A stretch of 64,000 nucleotides of DNA from Zanthoxylum bungeanum (taxonomy: Eukaryota > Streptophyta > Magnoliopsida > Sapindales > Rutaceae), in assembly GCA_019454045.1 (NCBI GenBank), contig SKCR01048561.1:19056-83055 (forward strand), in the 5' to 3' direction. Within the stretch, counting starts at the first letter, position 1, and each line of letters starts with the position of its first letter. The notes beneath the pieces are model-generated. The model made no database searches and was not told where the DNA came from. It worked only from the letters and a program-made list of their open reading frames with translations. Position numbers and translations under genes: made by a program. This document shows positions 43,401-55,910 of this stretch, piece after piece.

Positions 43401-45788
43401 TGTAGGGGTTTTATCGGGCTGAATCCGGTAACGCAGCGGAAGCGGTGGAAAATCAGATTTTCCGATTTCAAAATTTTTTCTCGGATTAATTAAATAAACA
43501 AATTTATTTAATATTCAAATAATCAAATTATGAAATAAAATTCAATAAATCATATTTAAGTGAATTTACCAAATTACCCTTACTTGGTATTTTTGTCCAT
43601 TTTAGTCCGAAATTAATCAAATCAATTTTGAATGATTCTAAATCATTTCTAAGATGAACTTAGCATGTTAAAAATATCAAAACACCAAAAGCAACCAAAA
43701 CCCCAAATTTCTTCATCATGGCCGAATGCACCACATTGGTGCCATTTGGTGCACTTTGTCATTTCATGCTTCAAAACACATCAAGATGTAATCCAATCAA
43801 CATGAAACTTTATATGCATCATATAAACATCCAAATGCACAACATAAATGAAAATCTCCAAATTTGGATGAGGTCTTAAACCCTAATTTTTCAAATTCTT
43901 CAAAATGAACAAATTAGACCAAATTGGTTAAATCAATTACTTTAATCATCATTCTTCCATCCAATCAAAGTCTCAACACAATGAAACAACTCAAGATCAA
44001 ATCTAGGTCATCTTAGAGTAGATCAATAACTCTAGATTAGCAACAAAGGTTTCCAAAACCTAAAAGAATACTTACAATTACAATAGTCACAAACTTCCTT
44101 CATCACACATGCTCAACACTTCCAACCAAATTTCCATCATCAAAAACACAAAGAATAAAGAAAAGAATAACTTAAGAACATCATATGTTATAGCCTAGAT
44201 CATAAGGAATATTTTCTTATCTAATAGCAAGTTGGAAAAACTTACTAAATCCAAGCTTTTTCTTTTTTTTTTCCTTTTCTTCTTCACAAGCTTCTGTTTT
44301 TCTTTAATGGAGTTTCTTGTAAAGTGTATAGGTTACCAAATGAAAATGAAATGAAAACAATATATACTTGTGCACAAAAAAGCTTATGGCCGAATTTCAC
44401 AAGCATATATTTCAAAATTAATTTCAATTTCATTAACATTTCATTTGGTCAAGTTGATTAAATATCTAAAACACCTTTAAAGATATTTAATAAAGTCAAC
44501 AAAGGCAACTTAATCATTTTAAATCAAATATCCAAAGTTAAGATATTTATATTTAATTAATTTAATCATTTAACAATAATTAATTAAATACAAATATATT
44601 AAATATATGTATTATATTTACATTAAATATCAAATACATATATTCATTTAGGATATAAGTCAAATATCTCAATTTGACTATTAATTAATGTGTATTTAAA
44701 TTAATCAAGTATTAAATGTAAATACACAATAATTAATCAAATGACTATCGGGTCCCTTTGGCACGTATCTTGCGTTTAACCTTTAAACGACTTTATAAAT
44801 AATCAATATTATTTAATAATGTTGCTCTAGTGCTCTACGAGTATATTTCATTATTGAGACTCTCTAGATTCAGGTATATCTGTCACGAAATCAAATTTCG
44901 TGTCCATAATTTATCCACCCATAAATTATGACGTTCACGGATAATCTCGCTGAATCATACAGGTCGAGGTCATGGCAAATGTATAATTCCTCCGTCACAG
45001 GTATCCGGATTAATCCCAGAGATATAGATGTAAACGTCAAATCTCTATGGGGATTATCCAGTCGACTATTCTATTAGCAATCTCTCAAAAAATGTTTAGA
45101 ACTAGTTTCTAAACTTTACCACGGGCCCATGGTTTTATCTGATTGCTAATCATATGGACTACCTATGCTCTGATACACAGAACTGACGGATCCTATCTTG
45201 ATACACATAGGACACCCTGAGGATCTATCTACACCCAACGAACAGGCGGAGGTCTGATCTAAATAGATCGGTGACGTGACTGCCATCTAAGTGTAGAAGA
45301 TGTCTCATGTGCCCACAATGGCATCTCAAGTCTAAGAATCACAAGTGCTACTCAACCCGAGAAGATTCTTATTGACGTTGGTGTACCATCCATTAAGAAT
45401 CTTCGGTGAGTCGTTCAGTGTTTATCTGCTATAAACACCCACACGTCTATACTAGTCTCCAAGACTAATGGTTCATTGAGAAACCATTGGAATCATATAT
45501 TCCAGTACATGTACCGGTCTCAACGGGTTTACTTTACTGACCAAGTAGTGTAAACCTTGACCAAGAACTGTCTGAGAATGACAACGTCATGATACTACTC
45601 AATGTCAGTTGCGACGCTTTTGCAACAGTACCAAGACTAATCATTCTAAGGTCATTACGTCTTTTCCATGTAAAAAGATACATTATATTATAGAAACTGC
45701 ATATATATTATTCATAATAATAATGTTTTACAGAAGTATTCAAAAGAAATACAACCGGGAATTGGCGCTCTGAGCACCAACCCCAACA
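43401..45788 (-). repeat. 2.4 kb LTR of the truncated copia element
   Basis: On the minus strand it starts TGTTGGGGTTGGTGCTC and ends CCCCTACA. It is unusually long for copia. A related copy in the opposite orientation starts at 62630. The ORF-poor interior includes AT-rich runs around 44450-44740. It is followed on the right by CTTTC, the expected target-site side. Confidence 0.85.
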
Positions 45789-46459
45789 CTTTCTACCCTT
45801 TACACCCTCAATGATGTTGGCCTTAGACTCTATAGTCTTGTAGCTGGCCTTCTCGGACATCCTGTTGTCCTCCTCGATTCTCAATTGAACACTAAGGTCT
45901 TTAAGACTCATCTGTTTCTTCTTGTGTTTCAGATAGCCCATGAAGTCCTTCCATGATGAAGGTAACTTTTAAATAATAGTGGCAACCTGAAACGTCTCAC
46001 AGAGTTTCATACATTCATCCAGTATTTCATGAATGATCAACTGCAGTTCACCCAAATGAGACATTATTGTTCTTGAATCTACCATCTTGTAGTCCAGGAA
46101 CCTACCCACGAAAAATTTCTTTTGTCCGACATCCTCGGTTTTATATTTATTGTCGAGAGATTCCCAGAGAACCTTCGCAGAAACCATGCATTGGTACACA
46201 TTGTACTTGGTATTGTCAAATCCACCCAAAGGTAGTTCTTGCACAAGAAGTCACAAGACGACCATGTCTTTTCCCGCAATTGCTTGGCTATTTTCGATTC
46301 ACCCTCCATAGGATCCGGAGGATCTTTGAGGTATTTAGCCAACTGTAAAGTTGTCAGGTAGATCAACATTTTTCTCTGCCACTGTTTAAAGTTTGCCCCA
46401 CCAAACTTCTCCGGCTTTTCTCCATGGGAGACCGGTACTGTGATGTTTTCGCTAGCCAT
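45789..46459 (-). pseudogene. copia family B gag, broken
   Basis: It starts MASENITVPVSHGEKPEKFGG, then NFKQWQRKMLIYLTTLQLAKYL. A frameshift near 46240 shifts it to NTKYNVYQCMVSAKVLWESLDNKYKTEDVGQKKFFVG, a stop follows near 45968, and then HKKKQMSLKDLSVQLRIEED. The frame is cut by the inserted LTR before the zinc knuckle. The tryptophan codon that is a stop in the plus-strand copy is intact here. Confidence 0.85.
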
Positions 46460-47460
46460 TTGTAACTGGAAAAACCAACAGGGGTCAATTAGTCTACAAA
46501 AGACAAATTGCACAACGATCAACAAATGATCTTGTTCAAAATGATATACTAAGTAACCGCTTGTTGTTCTATTGGACGGTGGCTCCAATAAACACAAGTC
46601 CTTGAATTTCAACTAAAGATTCTTAAGAAAAGTAAATAAATGAATATTCCCAGAGGACGAGGGGGGTCCGAAGTAACCACTTAAATCCCTGACCACTTAG
46701 GCTCTTATCGCCTTTTTGACAGAATATCCTTTAAACATTTTTTCAATAGAATCTCTTAGCAATTCAAACTCAGTATTACACTTTTGATTTACAATACAAT
46801 ATTCGATATGTGTAGATATATGTGTACGTGTCAATCAAGATTGGATGGAATTACTTGTGTATGATCACACTTTAAATTCTCAACCAATTATGCAACACGC
46901 AATTAAGTTTCAACTTTATCACTAAGTGTATGCTTGTGATAATTGAACACCCTAATAATAACCAAAATCTATACTACCAAGATTAATGTGATTCAGTATA
47001 TGAATTACTAAGTTAATATTAGGTTAATCTAAGTCTTTGCAGTTTATTAACAATTCCAGGACAAATTCGTTAGTGTCGCGTTCGTATATACGTTCGAACG
47101 AGACTGTCCAGTGTGTGTACGTTTGTGTTGCGTTCGAGAACGCGTTTGAACGAAGTGTTCCAGAGAGTTCACGTTCGTATAGCGTTCGAGAACGCGTTCG
47201 AACACAATAATTCCATAGAGTTTGCGTTCAAGTTGCGTTTAGGACGCGTGCGAACAAACTCAGTCAGAAGTTCTGCGTTCGATTTGCGTTTGAATACGCG
47301 TTCGAACGTTCTAATGAAGTTTCATATTTTTTCCTTCGCGTTCGTCGGGCGTTCAAACGCCATACGTATTTTTCATTCACATACAGTATTTTTCCAGAAA
47401 TTTTCTTAACTACGCATGCGATTTACTATTTAACAACACTAGTTGATAAGTTCTTAAGAT
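46460..47460 (-). other. Leader of copia family B (minus copy)
   Basis: Non-coding. It contains array E at 47070-47370 and the conserved leader block at 46640-46740 shared with the plus copy. Confidence 0.75.
47070..47370 (-). repeat. TTCGAACG array E
   Basis: Six or so units with GCGTTCGAGAACGCGTTYGAACG, read here on the plus strand as the reverse of array F. Spacers are CCAGAGAGTT/CAGTGTGTG-like. It lies in the leader, between LTR and gag. Confidence 0.88.
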
Positions 47461-49075
47461 TGTTGTAAATATAGTGTCATTAAACATAAAACAAACATGC
47501 TTTAATACTCAAATTCAGAAAACAAATTTCAGATCTACATTTACATGCATGAACCATAAAACCCTAAAACTTCGAGAATAAAGAAAAACCTGAATTCGTG
47601 ATGAAACTTTTGATCAGAGTCGAGATTAATCTCTGTCCTTAAGAACTTATCAGCCCCGTCTCGGTGCTCTAAGGGTTTTCTGGCTAATGTTCTCACAGGA
47701 TAACTCAGATTCCTCTTGTTCAAGTGACACTCCTTAACAAGATCTCGAACTAGGAATTGGAGGAACTCTCTCTCTGACTCAAAACCGAAATTATGAGACT
47801 CAAGACTTGTTTTCTGTTATGATTCTTAGAATGAACCTCCAAAGCCCTTTATATAGACATGGAATGGTGCCTTAAGGGCACCATTTGGTTTGAGGTGTAA
47901 CCATCCTAAGGGTTATACCCCTTCCATGCACCATTTGGAGCCTAATGAGTGTTCTTCTAAATGGGAAGGCATGTCCCATTAGAGTACCATCCAAGGGACA
48001 TGTCTATGGATGTCAATTTTATCCGCAAACCCGCAAAAACCCTCCCGTAATGGGTAGGATTTGGTAAATATATTAGTGGGTGCAGTGCGAGTTTGGTAAT
48101 TTAAAGCAGAACCTGCTGCGGGTGCGGTGCGGGTTTGGTATTTAAGAAAAAAATGCAGGTATCCACTGCGGGTATCCGCATACCCGCAATGTTATTTTTT
48201 ATTAATTAATATTCTTAGGACAATATAAAAAAACCTTCTTATAAAAACAACTAACAAAACCTAAACCTAAAACACTAATCCACAATTCCACACTCCCACT
48301 CAGCCGCAGCCTGCCCAACTGAAGATTTTTTGCATGACTATTATTGTTTTTTTTTAATCACACTTGTTAATAAAATTATAATACAAAAATTTGGATTAAG
48401 ATCACATGATCAAACAGGAGAGGAGTAAAATAAGCTAGTGTGTACTGCAACTTCAATAGCTTTCCTGCTTCTTCATTACACTTACACCACTTGAGCCTTG
48501 TAAGCATCACTTTCATTACACTTAGCATAAAAAATATGACCAAAGATTGGTGATTACTTTTTAGCTTATTGTCGATTGAGTTGGCTAACTTTGATCATTA
48601 TAATTATGAAGGGAATAACTCGTTTTAATTATGTTTATATGAAAAAATAAACATATGGTATCGAGTCTTTCATACATTAAGTTATCTATGTACTGTATAT
48701 ACATACATTGCATGTTGTTTATGTCAAATGAAAAACAAATGTGAAAACTACAACTAGCAATTAAAAATAAATTATTTAATTAAAAAAATTATATTATTAA
48801 TAACACAAAGTAATTCAATATTTTAAAAACCCGCAAAAAATCCGTTGGGTACCAATGAGGGTTTGGTAATTTATTTTTATATGCGGTGCGGGTTTGGTAA
48901 TGAAACTTAAAACCCGCAACAGGTATAGTGCATGTTTGGTAATTTATTTACATATGCGGGTGCAGGTTTGGTAATGGCAAACCCGCACCATACCATACCC
49001 ACTGTCATCCCTAGACATGTCCCTCCTCCATCCAAACATAATAATTTAGAGAATTTTAGAGAATTTCCTACAACT
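47461..49075 (-). repeat. 5' LTR of copia family B (minus copy), split by a hAT-type element
   Basis: It matches 50526-51040 and 56515-57084 on both sides of the insertion at 48005-49013, for example the ATGTCCC/CATTTGG and 'CTATTTAAAGAG'-type blocks. Without the insertion it is about 600 bp. Confidence 0.85.
48005..49013. mobile_element. hAT-type miniature element nested in an LTR
   Basis: Ends TATGGATGTCAATTT and CCACTGTCATCCCTA. Perfect target duplication GACATGTC at 47997-48004 and 49014-49021. Same family as 23587-24320, with GCGGGTTTGGTAATT subterminal repeats. No transposase ORF. Confidence 0.92.
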
Positions 49076-49524
49076 CCATCAACACTCCACAAGTTTTAAA
49101 GAAATTCAAAAAAATAATAAAAAAAAAGCTATTGGCCACCCGTCCACTGCCGACAGTTTTGTTTTGTTTTGTTTATGGTGCCAATGTTCACACCATCACA
49201 TGATCACCAGCCCCACCAAATTTATATTAAACCCTTCGTTTAGCTGAAGTTTTGATCCCGTCCGTCTGTCCTGCATAATAAAAATAAAATTGATTCACCA
49301 CTCACCATAAATTTTCCACATGGCGCACGCGAAACAAATAAATATTTAAGAATAAATAGATTGCTATAAATTTATTAAAATATTTACATAAAATAGTGTT
49401 TTTTTTAAAAACAAATTTAAACTTAACACGGAACCAGATAGAAAGTGAATATTAAAAGCCTATAATAAAGTGAGAACAAACAAAAGAAGCAAGCAAGGTT
49501 GCAGGAGAAGGAGAGGCAGCTCAC
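49076..49524 (+). promoter_or_regulatory. Upstream region of the UGT gene
   Basis: The segment lies between the copia LTR and the UGT start codon. A TATA-like CCTATAATAAAG is at about 49459-49470, around 55 bp before the ATG. No further motif can be called. Confidence 0.4.
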
Positions 49525-50037
49525 ATGGAGACACAAGAAGAAGAATCCTGTAAGCTACCAAATAGAAATGGAAAAAGGCGAGTGATACTTTTCCCTTTGC
49601 CATTCCAAGGCCACGTAAACCCAATGCTTCAGCTTGGTAGCATCCTCTATAGCAAAGGAATTTCAATCACCATAATTCACACCAAATTCAACTCTCCAAA
49701 CGCCAGTAACTTCCCTGATTTTGAATTCCATTCGATCTCCGATGGCTTATCGGAAGCTCAAGCCTCCTCCGAGGATGCCACAAGTACCCTTACAACCCTT
49801 TATGACACGTGCGTTTTGCCATTTAGGGATTGCTTGGCTAAGTTGATGGGTCAAATATTGTTCAGGGGGAGAATTCTTTCGCCTGTGTAATTACAGACGT
49901 GCTCTGGAGTTTCGTTATTGCTGTTGCTAATGACTTTAAGCTTCCGACGATCGTTTTGCAAACTACTGGTGTCTCTGGCTTTCTATTTTATGCTGCTTAC
50001 CCATATCTACGGGAAAAGGGTTACCATCTGATACAAG
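49525..50037 (+). pseudogene. UGT exon 1 (N-terminal acceptor-binding half)
   Basis: Codes for the acceptor-side N-terminal region in two frames, 49525-49890 and 49870-50037. After the shift it reads CVITDVLWSFVIAVANDFKLP, matching the usual CVITDA-W block of the family. The end is at a consensus donor. Confidence 0.82.
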
Positions 50038-50525
50038 GTAAGATTTCATTTTGCAAATATGCTACTATTCCGATCGATGCACATGTTTGATTTGAAAACG
50101 AAATCGGACTCTTTCATTTTGATAATTTTCTTGTGGTCGTTAAAATCATTTATTAAAAAAAAAATGGGTTACCTGTATTATCTGTATCATCAATTTTTTA
50201 GAGGGTAATTAGTTTAATTAGTAATAGAAGAAAGAAAGAAAAATTGAATTTGTGTTATGGTAATTAGTTTGAATTAGTCAAGATTGGCTGCAAGGAAAGT
50301 CAGGCAAGCCACTTTGTTAAGACTTCAAAAGTCTAAATTGTGGCCACCGAAATGCGTAATAATGGCCATAAGATAGGAAGTGGGGATGACATTTTTACCT
50401 GTAAATTTGTTGGAATTGGTCCGATATAGGTGAGATTTGTTAAATATTTTAACGGGTTTGTTGCGGGTTTAATCATTTAAAAAAATCCGATGCGGGTTTG
50501 ATAAAGACTAATACTAACTAATACC

Positions 50526-51040
50526 TATTGTAAATTTTTTAATTATTGAGTTTGGATGGAGGAGGAACATGTCATTTGGTTGGTACCCCATGAGACATGT
50601 CCTCCATTTTATAAGAATGCTCAAAAAATTCCAAATGGGGCATGGCCCTTCCATGTCTATTTAAAGAGAGTTTTTGTTCATTCATGGCATCCAGATTTGG
50701 AAACAAAACTTGAGTCTCGTCATTACGTTTTTTTTTTAGTAAAAGAGAGAGTTGCCTACTATTTCTTAGTTCAAGATCTTCTCAAGGAGTGCCCCTTGGA
50801 GAAGAGGAATCCAAGTTATCCTGGGAGAACGTTAGCCACAGAACCCGTAGAGCACCGAGATGAGGCTAATAAGTTCATAAGGACGTAGATTAATCTCGAC
50901 TTGGACGTCATTTATAAGGTTTTTCTGGTTCTCAAACTTTTTAGGGTTTATGTTAGTTTTGGCATGTTAGGTTAGATTTGTTTCTGGAAATCCGTTATGA
51001 TGCATGTTATTTTATGTTTAATGACACTAAACTACAAACA
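50526..51040 (+). repeat. 5' LTR of copia family B (UGT intron)
   Basis: Starts TATTGTAAATT where the 3' LTR has TGTTGTAAATT, so the terminal TG is mutated to TA. It lacks about 55 bp present in the 3' LTR around 56630-56690. Ends ACAAACA. Confidence 0.88.
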
Positions 51041-51139
51041 ATCTTAAGAACTTGTCAACATTAGTGTTGTTAGATAGTAATCCGCATGCTTAGATAAGGA
51101 AATTTTTCTGGAAAAATAAAGTATGTGCATGAAAAATAC

Positions 51140-51540
51140 GTAGGGCGTTCGAACGCCCGACAAACGCGAAGGCAAAAATCTGAAATTTCGTAAGAACGTT
51201 CGAACGCGTCTTCAAACGCAACTCGAATGCAAGCCTTCTGCCTAAGAACGTTTGAACACGTCTTCAAACGTAAATTGAACGCAAACTCTATGCCTAAGAA
51301 CGTTCGAACGCGTCTTCAAACGCAAATCGAACGCAAACCCTCTGACTTAAAATGTTCGAACGCGTCCTAAACGAAACACGAACTTTAACTCTCTGGAATA
51401 TTCCGTTCGAACGCATTCTCGAACGCTCCACGAACGTGAACTGTCTGGAAAACTTTGTTCGAACGCGTTCTCGAACGCAACACGAACGTGCATACACTGG
51501 ACAGTCTCGTTCAAACGTAGATACGAACGCGACACTAACG
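51140..51540 (+). repeat. TTCGAACG array F
   Basis: About seven units with GTTCGAACGCGTYYTCRAACGCAA…CGAACGYAA and spacers TCTGCCTAAGAA or CTCTGGA. It lies in the leader, about 100 bp inside the LTR. Counterpart of array E in the minus copy. Confidence 0.9.
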
Positions 51541-52160
51541 AATTAGTCCTGGAATTGTTTATAAACTGAATAGACTTAGATTAATTTAAGTAATCATAAT
51601 ATTAACTTAGTAAATCATATAATCAATCACAATAATTTTGGTAGTATATATTTAAATTATTATTAGGGTGTTTAATTATCACAAGCATACATATAGTGAT
51701 AAAGTTGAAAATTAATTGTGTGTTGCATACTTGGGTGAGAATTTAAAGTGTAATCATACACAAGTAATTTCATCAAATCTTGATTGACACAAACACATAT
51801 ATCTACACATATTGAATATTGTTTTGTAAAATTAAAAGTGTAATACTAAGTTTTGAATTGCTAAGAGATTCTATTGAGGAATTGTTTAAAATGATATTCT
51901 GTCAAAAAGCCGATAAGAGCCTAAGTGGTCAGGGATTTAAGTGGTTACTCCGGACCCCCCTCGTCCTCTGAGAATATTCCTTTATTTACTTTTCATAAGA
52001 AACTTTAGTCGAAATTCAAGGACTTGTGTTTATTGGTACTACTGTCCAATAGAATAACGAGTGAATACTTGGTATATCACTTTGAACAAGATCATTTGTT
52101 GATCGTTGTGCGATTTGTCTTCTGTAGACTTATTGACCCCTGTTGGTTTTCCAGTTACAT

Positions 52161-53071
52161 ATGGCTAACGGAAACATCACAGTACCGGTCGCTCATGGAG
52201 AAAAGCCGGAAAAATTTGGTGGGGCAAATTTTAAACAGTGGTAGAGCAAAATCTTGTTCTACATGACAACTCTCCAGTTGGCTAATTTCCTCAAAGATCC
52301 TCCGGGTCCCGTGGATGGTGAATCGGAAACAGCCAAGAAATTGCGAGAACGGACATAACTGTCTGGAGACTTCCTGTGCAAGAATTACCTTTTGGGTGGA
52401 CTTGACAATACCCTGTACAATGTGTACCAATGCATGACTTCTGCGAAGATTTTTTGGGAATCTCTCGAGAAGAAATACAAAACAGAGGATGCCGGTCAAA
52501 AGAAATTTATCGTGGGTAGGTTCCTGGACTACAAGATGGTAGATTCAAGAACATTAATGTCTCAGTTGGGTGAACTGCAATTGATTAATCATGAAATATT
52601 TGATGAAGATATGAAACTCTGTGAGATGTTTCAAGTTGCCATTATCATTGAAAAGTTTCCTCCATCGTGGAAGAACTTCAGGAGCTATCTGAAACACAAA
52701 AAGAAGCAGATGAGCCTTGAAGACCTTGGAGTTCGATTGAGGATCGAAGAGGACAACATGAAGTCCGAGAAGGCCAACTACAAGACTATGAAGTCTAAGG
52801 CCAACATCGTTGAAGATGTAAAGGGTAGCAAGAAGAGAGAGAACAGTGGAGCTGATTCTTCTCAGGCGAACAAAAAGTTCAAAGGGAAGTGCTACAACTG
52901 TGGAAAAAGCGGTCACATGGCAAAGGACTGTAGAAACAAGAAGTCTCAGGACAAGGGCAAGAAAAATGAGGCCCATGTCGCTGAAGATGAGCAGTTAACT
53001 AATGAGATCTCAGAAATGAACCTCTCAGCAGTGGTAACTGAAGCCAACTTGGTTGGGAATTCGAGAGAATG
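52161..53071 (+). pseudogene. copia family B gag
   Basis: Starts MANGNITVPVAHGEKPEKFGG. The expected W of NFKQW is followed by a TAG near 52243, and another stop follows near 52357. From 52392 it reads cleanly: VYQCMTSAKIFWESLEKKYKTED, YLKHKKKQMSLEDLGVRLRIEED, then the knuckle CYNCGKSGHMAKDC at about 52890. A TGA at 53070 ends the frame just before the protease. Confidence 0.88.
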
Positions 53072-55910
53072 ATGGGTAGACATTGGGGCTACTCGTCATA
53101 TCTGTGCTAATAGCACGATGATTTCCTTATATCAGAAGATCGATGTAGGCGATCATCTGACTATGGGAAACTCGTCTACCTCTAAAGTGGTTGGACAAGG
53201 CACAGTGGTTCTGAAGATTAAATCCGGAACAGAACTTACATTGAAGAATATTTTACATGTTCCAGATATTCGGAAGAACTTGGTCTCGGGTTCTCTCTTT
53301 AGCAAGAATGACTTTAAGTTTGTATTTGTTTCTAACAAGTTTGTATTGATAAAAAATGATGTCTATGTAGGAAAAAGGATACCTCACTGAGGGTCTTTTC
53401 AAATTCATGTAATGACTGACAATCGACACAATGCTAATAATAAAGCTACAAATTCCGCTTATATTATTGAGTCACAAAATGTATGGCATGAGAGGTTAGG
53501 ACATGTTAATTATGAGACGATGCATAAATTAATTAACATGGACCTTATACTTAAATTTGTAATTGATAGCCAACATAAGTGTGAGGCATGTGTTGAAGCA
53601 AAAATGCATAAAACATCATTTCATTCCATAGAACGAAGTTCTGAACCCTTGGAACTTGTAGACACTGATGTGTGTGATATGAATATTGTGCAAATAAGAG
53701 GCGGTAAAAAGTACTTTGTCACTTTTATCGATGATAGCACAAGATTATATTATGTGTATTTGCTGAGGAGCAAAGATGAAGCTATTGAGAGCTTTGTACA
53801 CTACAAGAACGAAGTTGAAAATCAACTTGACAAGAAAATCAAGAGAATCATGAGTGATAGATGTGGTGAATATGTGTCACAATTTGGTGAATATTGTTCA
53901 AATCATGGAATTATTCATGAAACCATTGCTCCTTATTCGCCTCAACACAAAACAGGATTGCGGAGTGCAAAAACCGAACGTTGAAGGAAATGATGAACGC
54001 TATGTTGACAAGTTCTGGTTTACCCCAGAACTTGTGGAGGGAAGCCTTGCTTTCCGCGAACTACGTTCTGAATAAGCTACCTCACAAACGATTAGACAAG
54101 ACACCATATGAGTTGTGTAAATGTAATGTACCTTCCTACAAATATCTAAAAGTGTGGGAGTGTCTTGCCAAAGTAATGGTTCATAAACCTAAGAATGTAA
54201 GAATAAGACCCAAAACTGTAGATTGTATATTCATCGGATATGCTCGCAACAGTAGTGCGTATCGATTCTTGGTATACAAGTCTGAGATTCCTGACATCAA
54301 TCCGAATGTGATAATTGAGTTAAGGAATGCAATATTTTTTGAAGAGATATTTCCTTGTAAGGAAAGACAAAGAAGATAGTCTCTCAAAAGAACTATTGAT
54401 ACTGTCAAGGACAGTGATCAGGTTGACCAAGATTCAGATCAACATGGAAATATTGAGGTAGCTGAACCTAGACGTAGCAAAAGAGCTAGAACGTCTAAGT
54501 CATTTGGACCCGATTTTCTGACATACTTGTTAGAAAATGAGCCTCAAAACTATAAGAAAATAATGTCTTTGACAGAAGCACCTTTGTGGAAAGAGACTAA
54601 TAGACTATCAACAGTGAGATTGATTCAATCCTACAAAACCATACTTGGGAGTTGGTTGATCTTCATCCAGGTTGTAAGCCACTGGGCTACAAATGGATAT
54701 TCAGACGGAAGATGAAACCCGATAGATCAATAGATAAGTACAAGGCAATGATTGTTATAAAAGGTTATAGAAAAAAAGAAGACATTGATTACCTTGACAC
54801 CTATTCACCAATGATTCATATCACATCGATAAGAATGCTCATAGCCATAACAGCTATATTTGGTCTTGAAATACATCAAATGGATGTAAAGACGACATTC
54901 TTGAATGGTGAACTGGATGGAGAGATTTACATGGAACAACCATAAAAGTTTAATGTTCCTGGACAAGAACAGAAGATGTGCAAACTTGTAAAATCCTTGT
55001 ACGGATTAAAATAAGTACATGTACAATGACATGAGAAATTTGACAAAGAGATGTTGTCAAGTGGGTTTAAAAATCAATGAGTGTGATAAGTGTGTGTACA
55101 CCAAATCAACTTAAAAATGATATGTCGTTGTATGTCTCTACGTAGACGATATGCTGATAATTGGTAGTAATCATGAAATGATTCAGTCTACCAAGAAAGT
55201 GTTATCCAGCAAATTTGATATGAAAGATTTGGGAGTAGCTGACATAACTCTTCATCTATCAAAGAATACTGGCTCAAGCGTATCGCAATTAGAGTATTTG
55301 AGGATCATCGGAAGTCTGATGTATCTCACAAATTGCATACGACCTGATATCGCTCAAGCTGTGAATAGGCTTAGCAGATATACGAGCAATCCAGGACATA
55401 ACCACCAGAAAGCCATAGTAAGAATTTTGAGATATCTGAGAGAAACTTCAAAATATGGGCTGCATTATGCGAGATATCCTATTGTTCTAGGGATACAACG
55501 ATGCGAATTGGATATCTGATACAATGGATTCCAAATCTACGAGTGGATTTATTTTCACACTTGATAGTGCAGTCATGTCATGGAAATCCTTGAGGCAAAC
55601 ATGTATTGCCATATCTACTATGGAATTAGAGTTCATAACATTAGACAAAACATCAGAAGAAGTAGAATAGCTCAGAAACTTCCTGGAGGATATTCCTAGT
55701 TGGCCCAAACCGGTGCCAACGATAAATATACATTGTGATAGTCAATCGGCTATTGGGATAGCCCAAAATATAATGTATAATGGTAAGTCTCGACACATAC
55801 GTCAGCTACTCTCAAGTGGCATAATATCGATCGATTATGTCAAGTCGAAGGAAAACCTAGCGGATCCACTTCCTAAAGGTTTACCTAGAGAGCAAGTTGA
55901 GAAGTCATAG
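53072..55910 (+). pseudogene. copia family B pol
   Basis: The protease site reads WVDIGATRHIC, so the catalytic D-(S/T)-G is D-I-G. Integrase: VWHERLGHVNYETMHKL, C..C in HKCEACVEAKM, VDTDVCDMN, MSDRCGEYV where the usual motif is SDRGGEY. A frameshift near 53950 disrupts the Glu block. RT from about 54640: [37 protein letters not shown], with stops near 54945, 55013 and 55112. RNase H to SRHIRQLLSSG and the end near 55910. The RNase H region lacks a segment between LGVADI and LHLSKNTGS near 55235. Confidence 0.88.

Larger units (their letters stand above)
39795..45788 (-). mobile_element. copia element truncated within RT, with a 2.4 kb LTR
   Basis: Minus-strand order: LTR (45788-43401), iMet primer site, leader, gag, protease remnant, integrase, RT. 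It ends abruptly in RT just after the YVDD region near 39795, where Tat/Ogre-like sequence begins, so RNase H and the 3' LTR are gone. Its 5' end interrupts the gag of another copia element at 45789. Confidence 0.88.
45789..49075 (-). mobile_element. copia family B, 5' portion only
   Basis: LTR (49075-47461), leader with array E, and gag, cut at 45789 by the 2.4 kb LTR. The leader and gag match the plus-strand copy at 50526-57084, for example 46640-46740 against 51885-51985. The LTR ends TGTTGTA/TACAACA pair as short inverted repeats, with the first base changed at 49075. A hAT-type element sits within the LTR. Confidence 0.85.
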
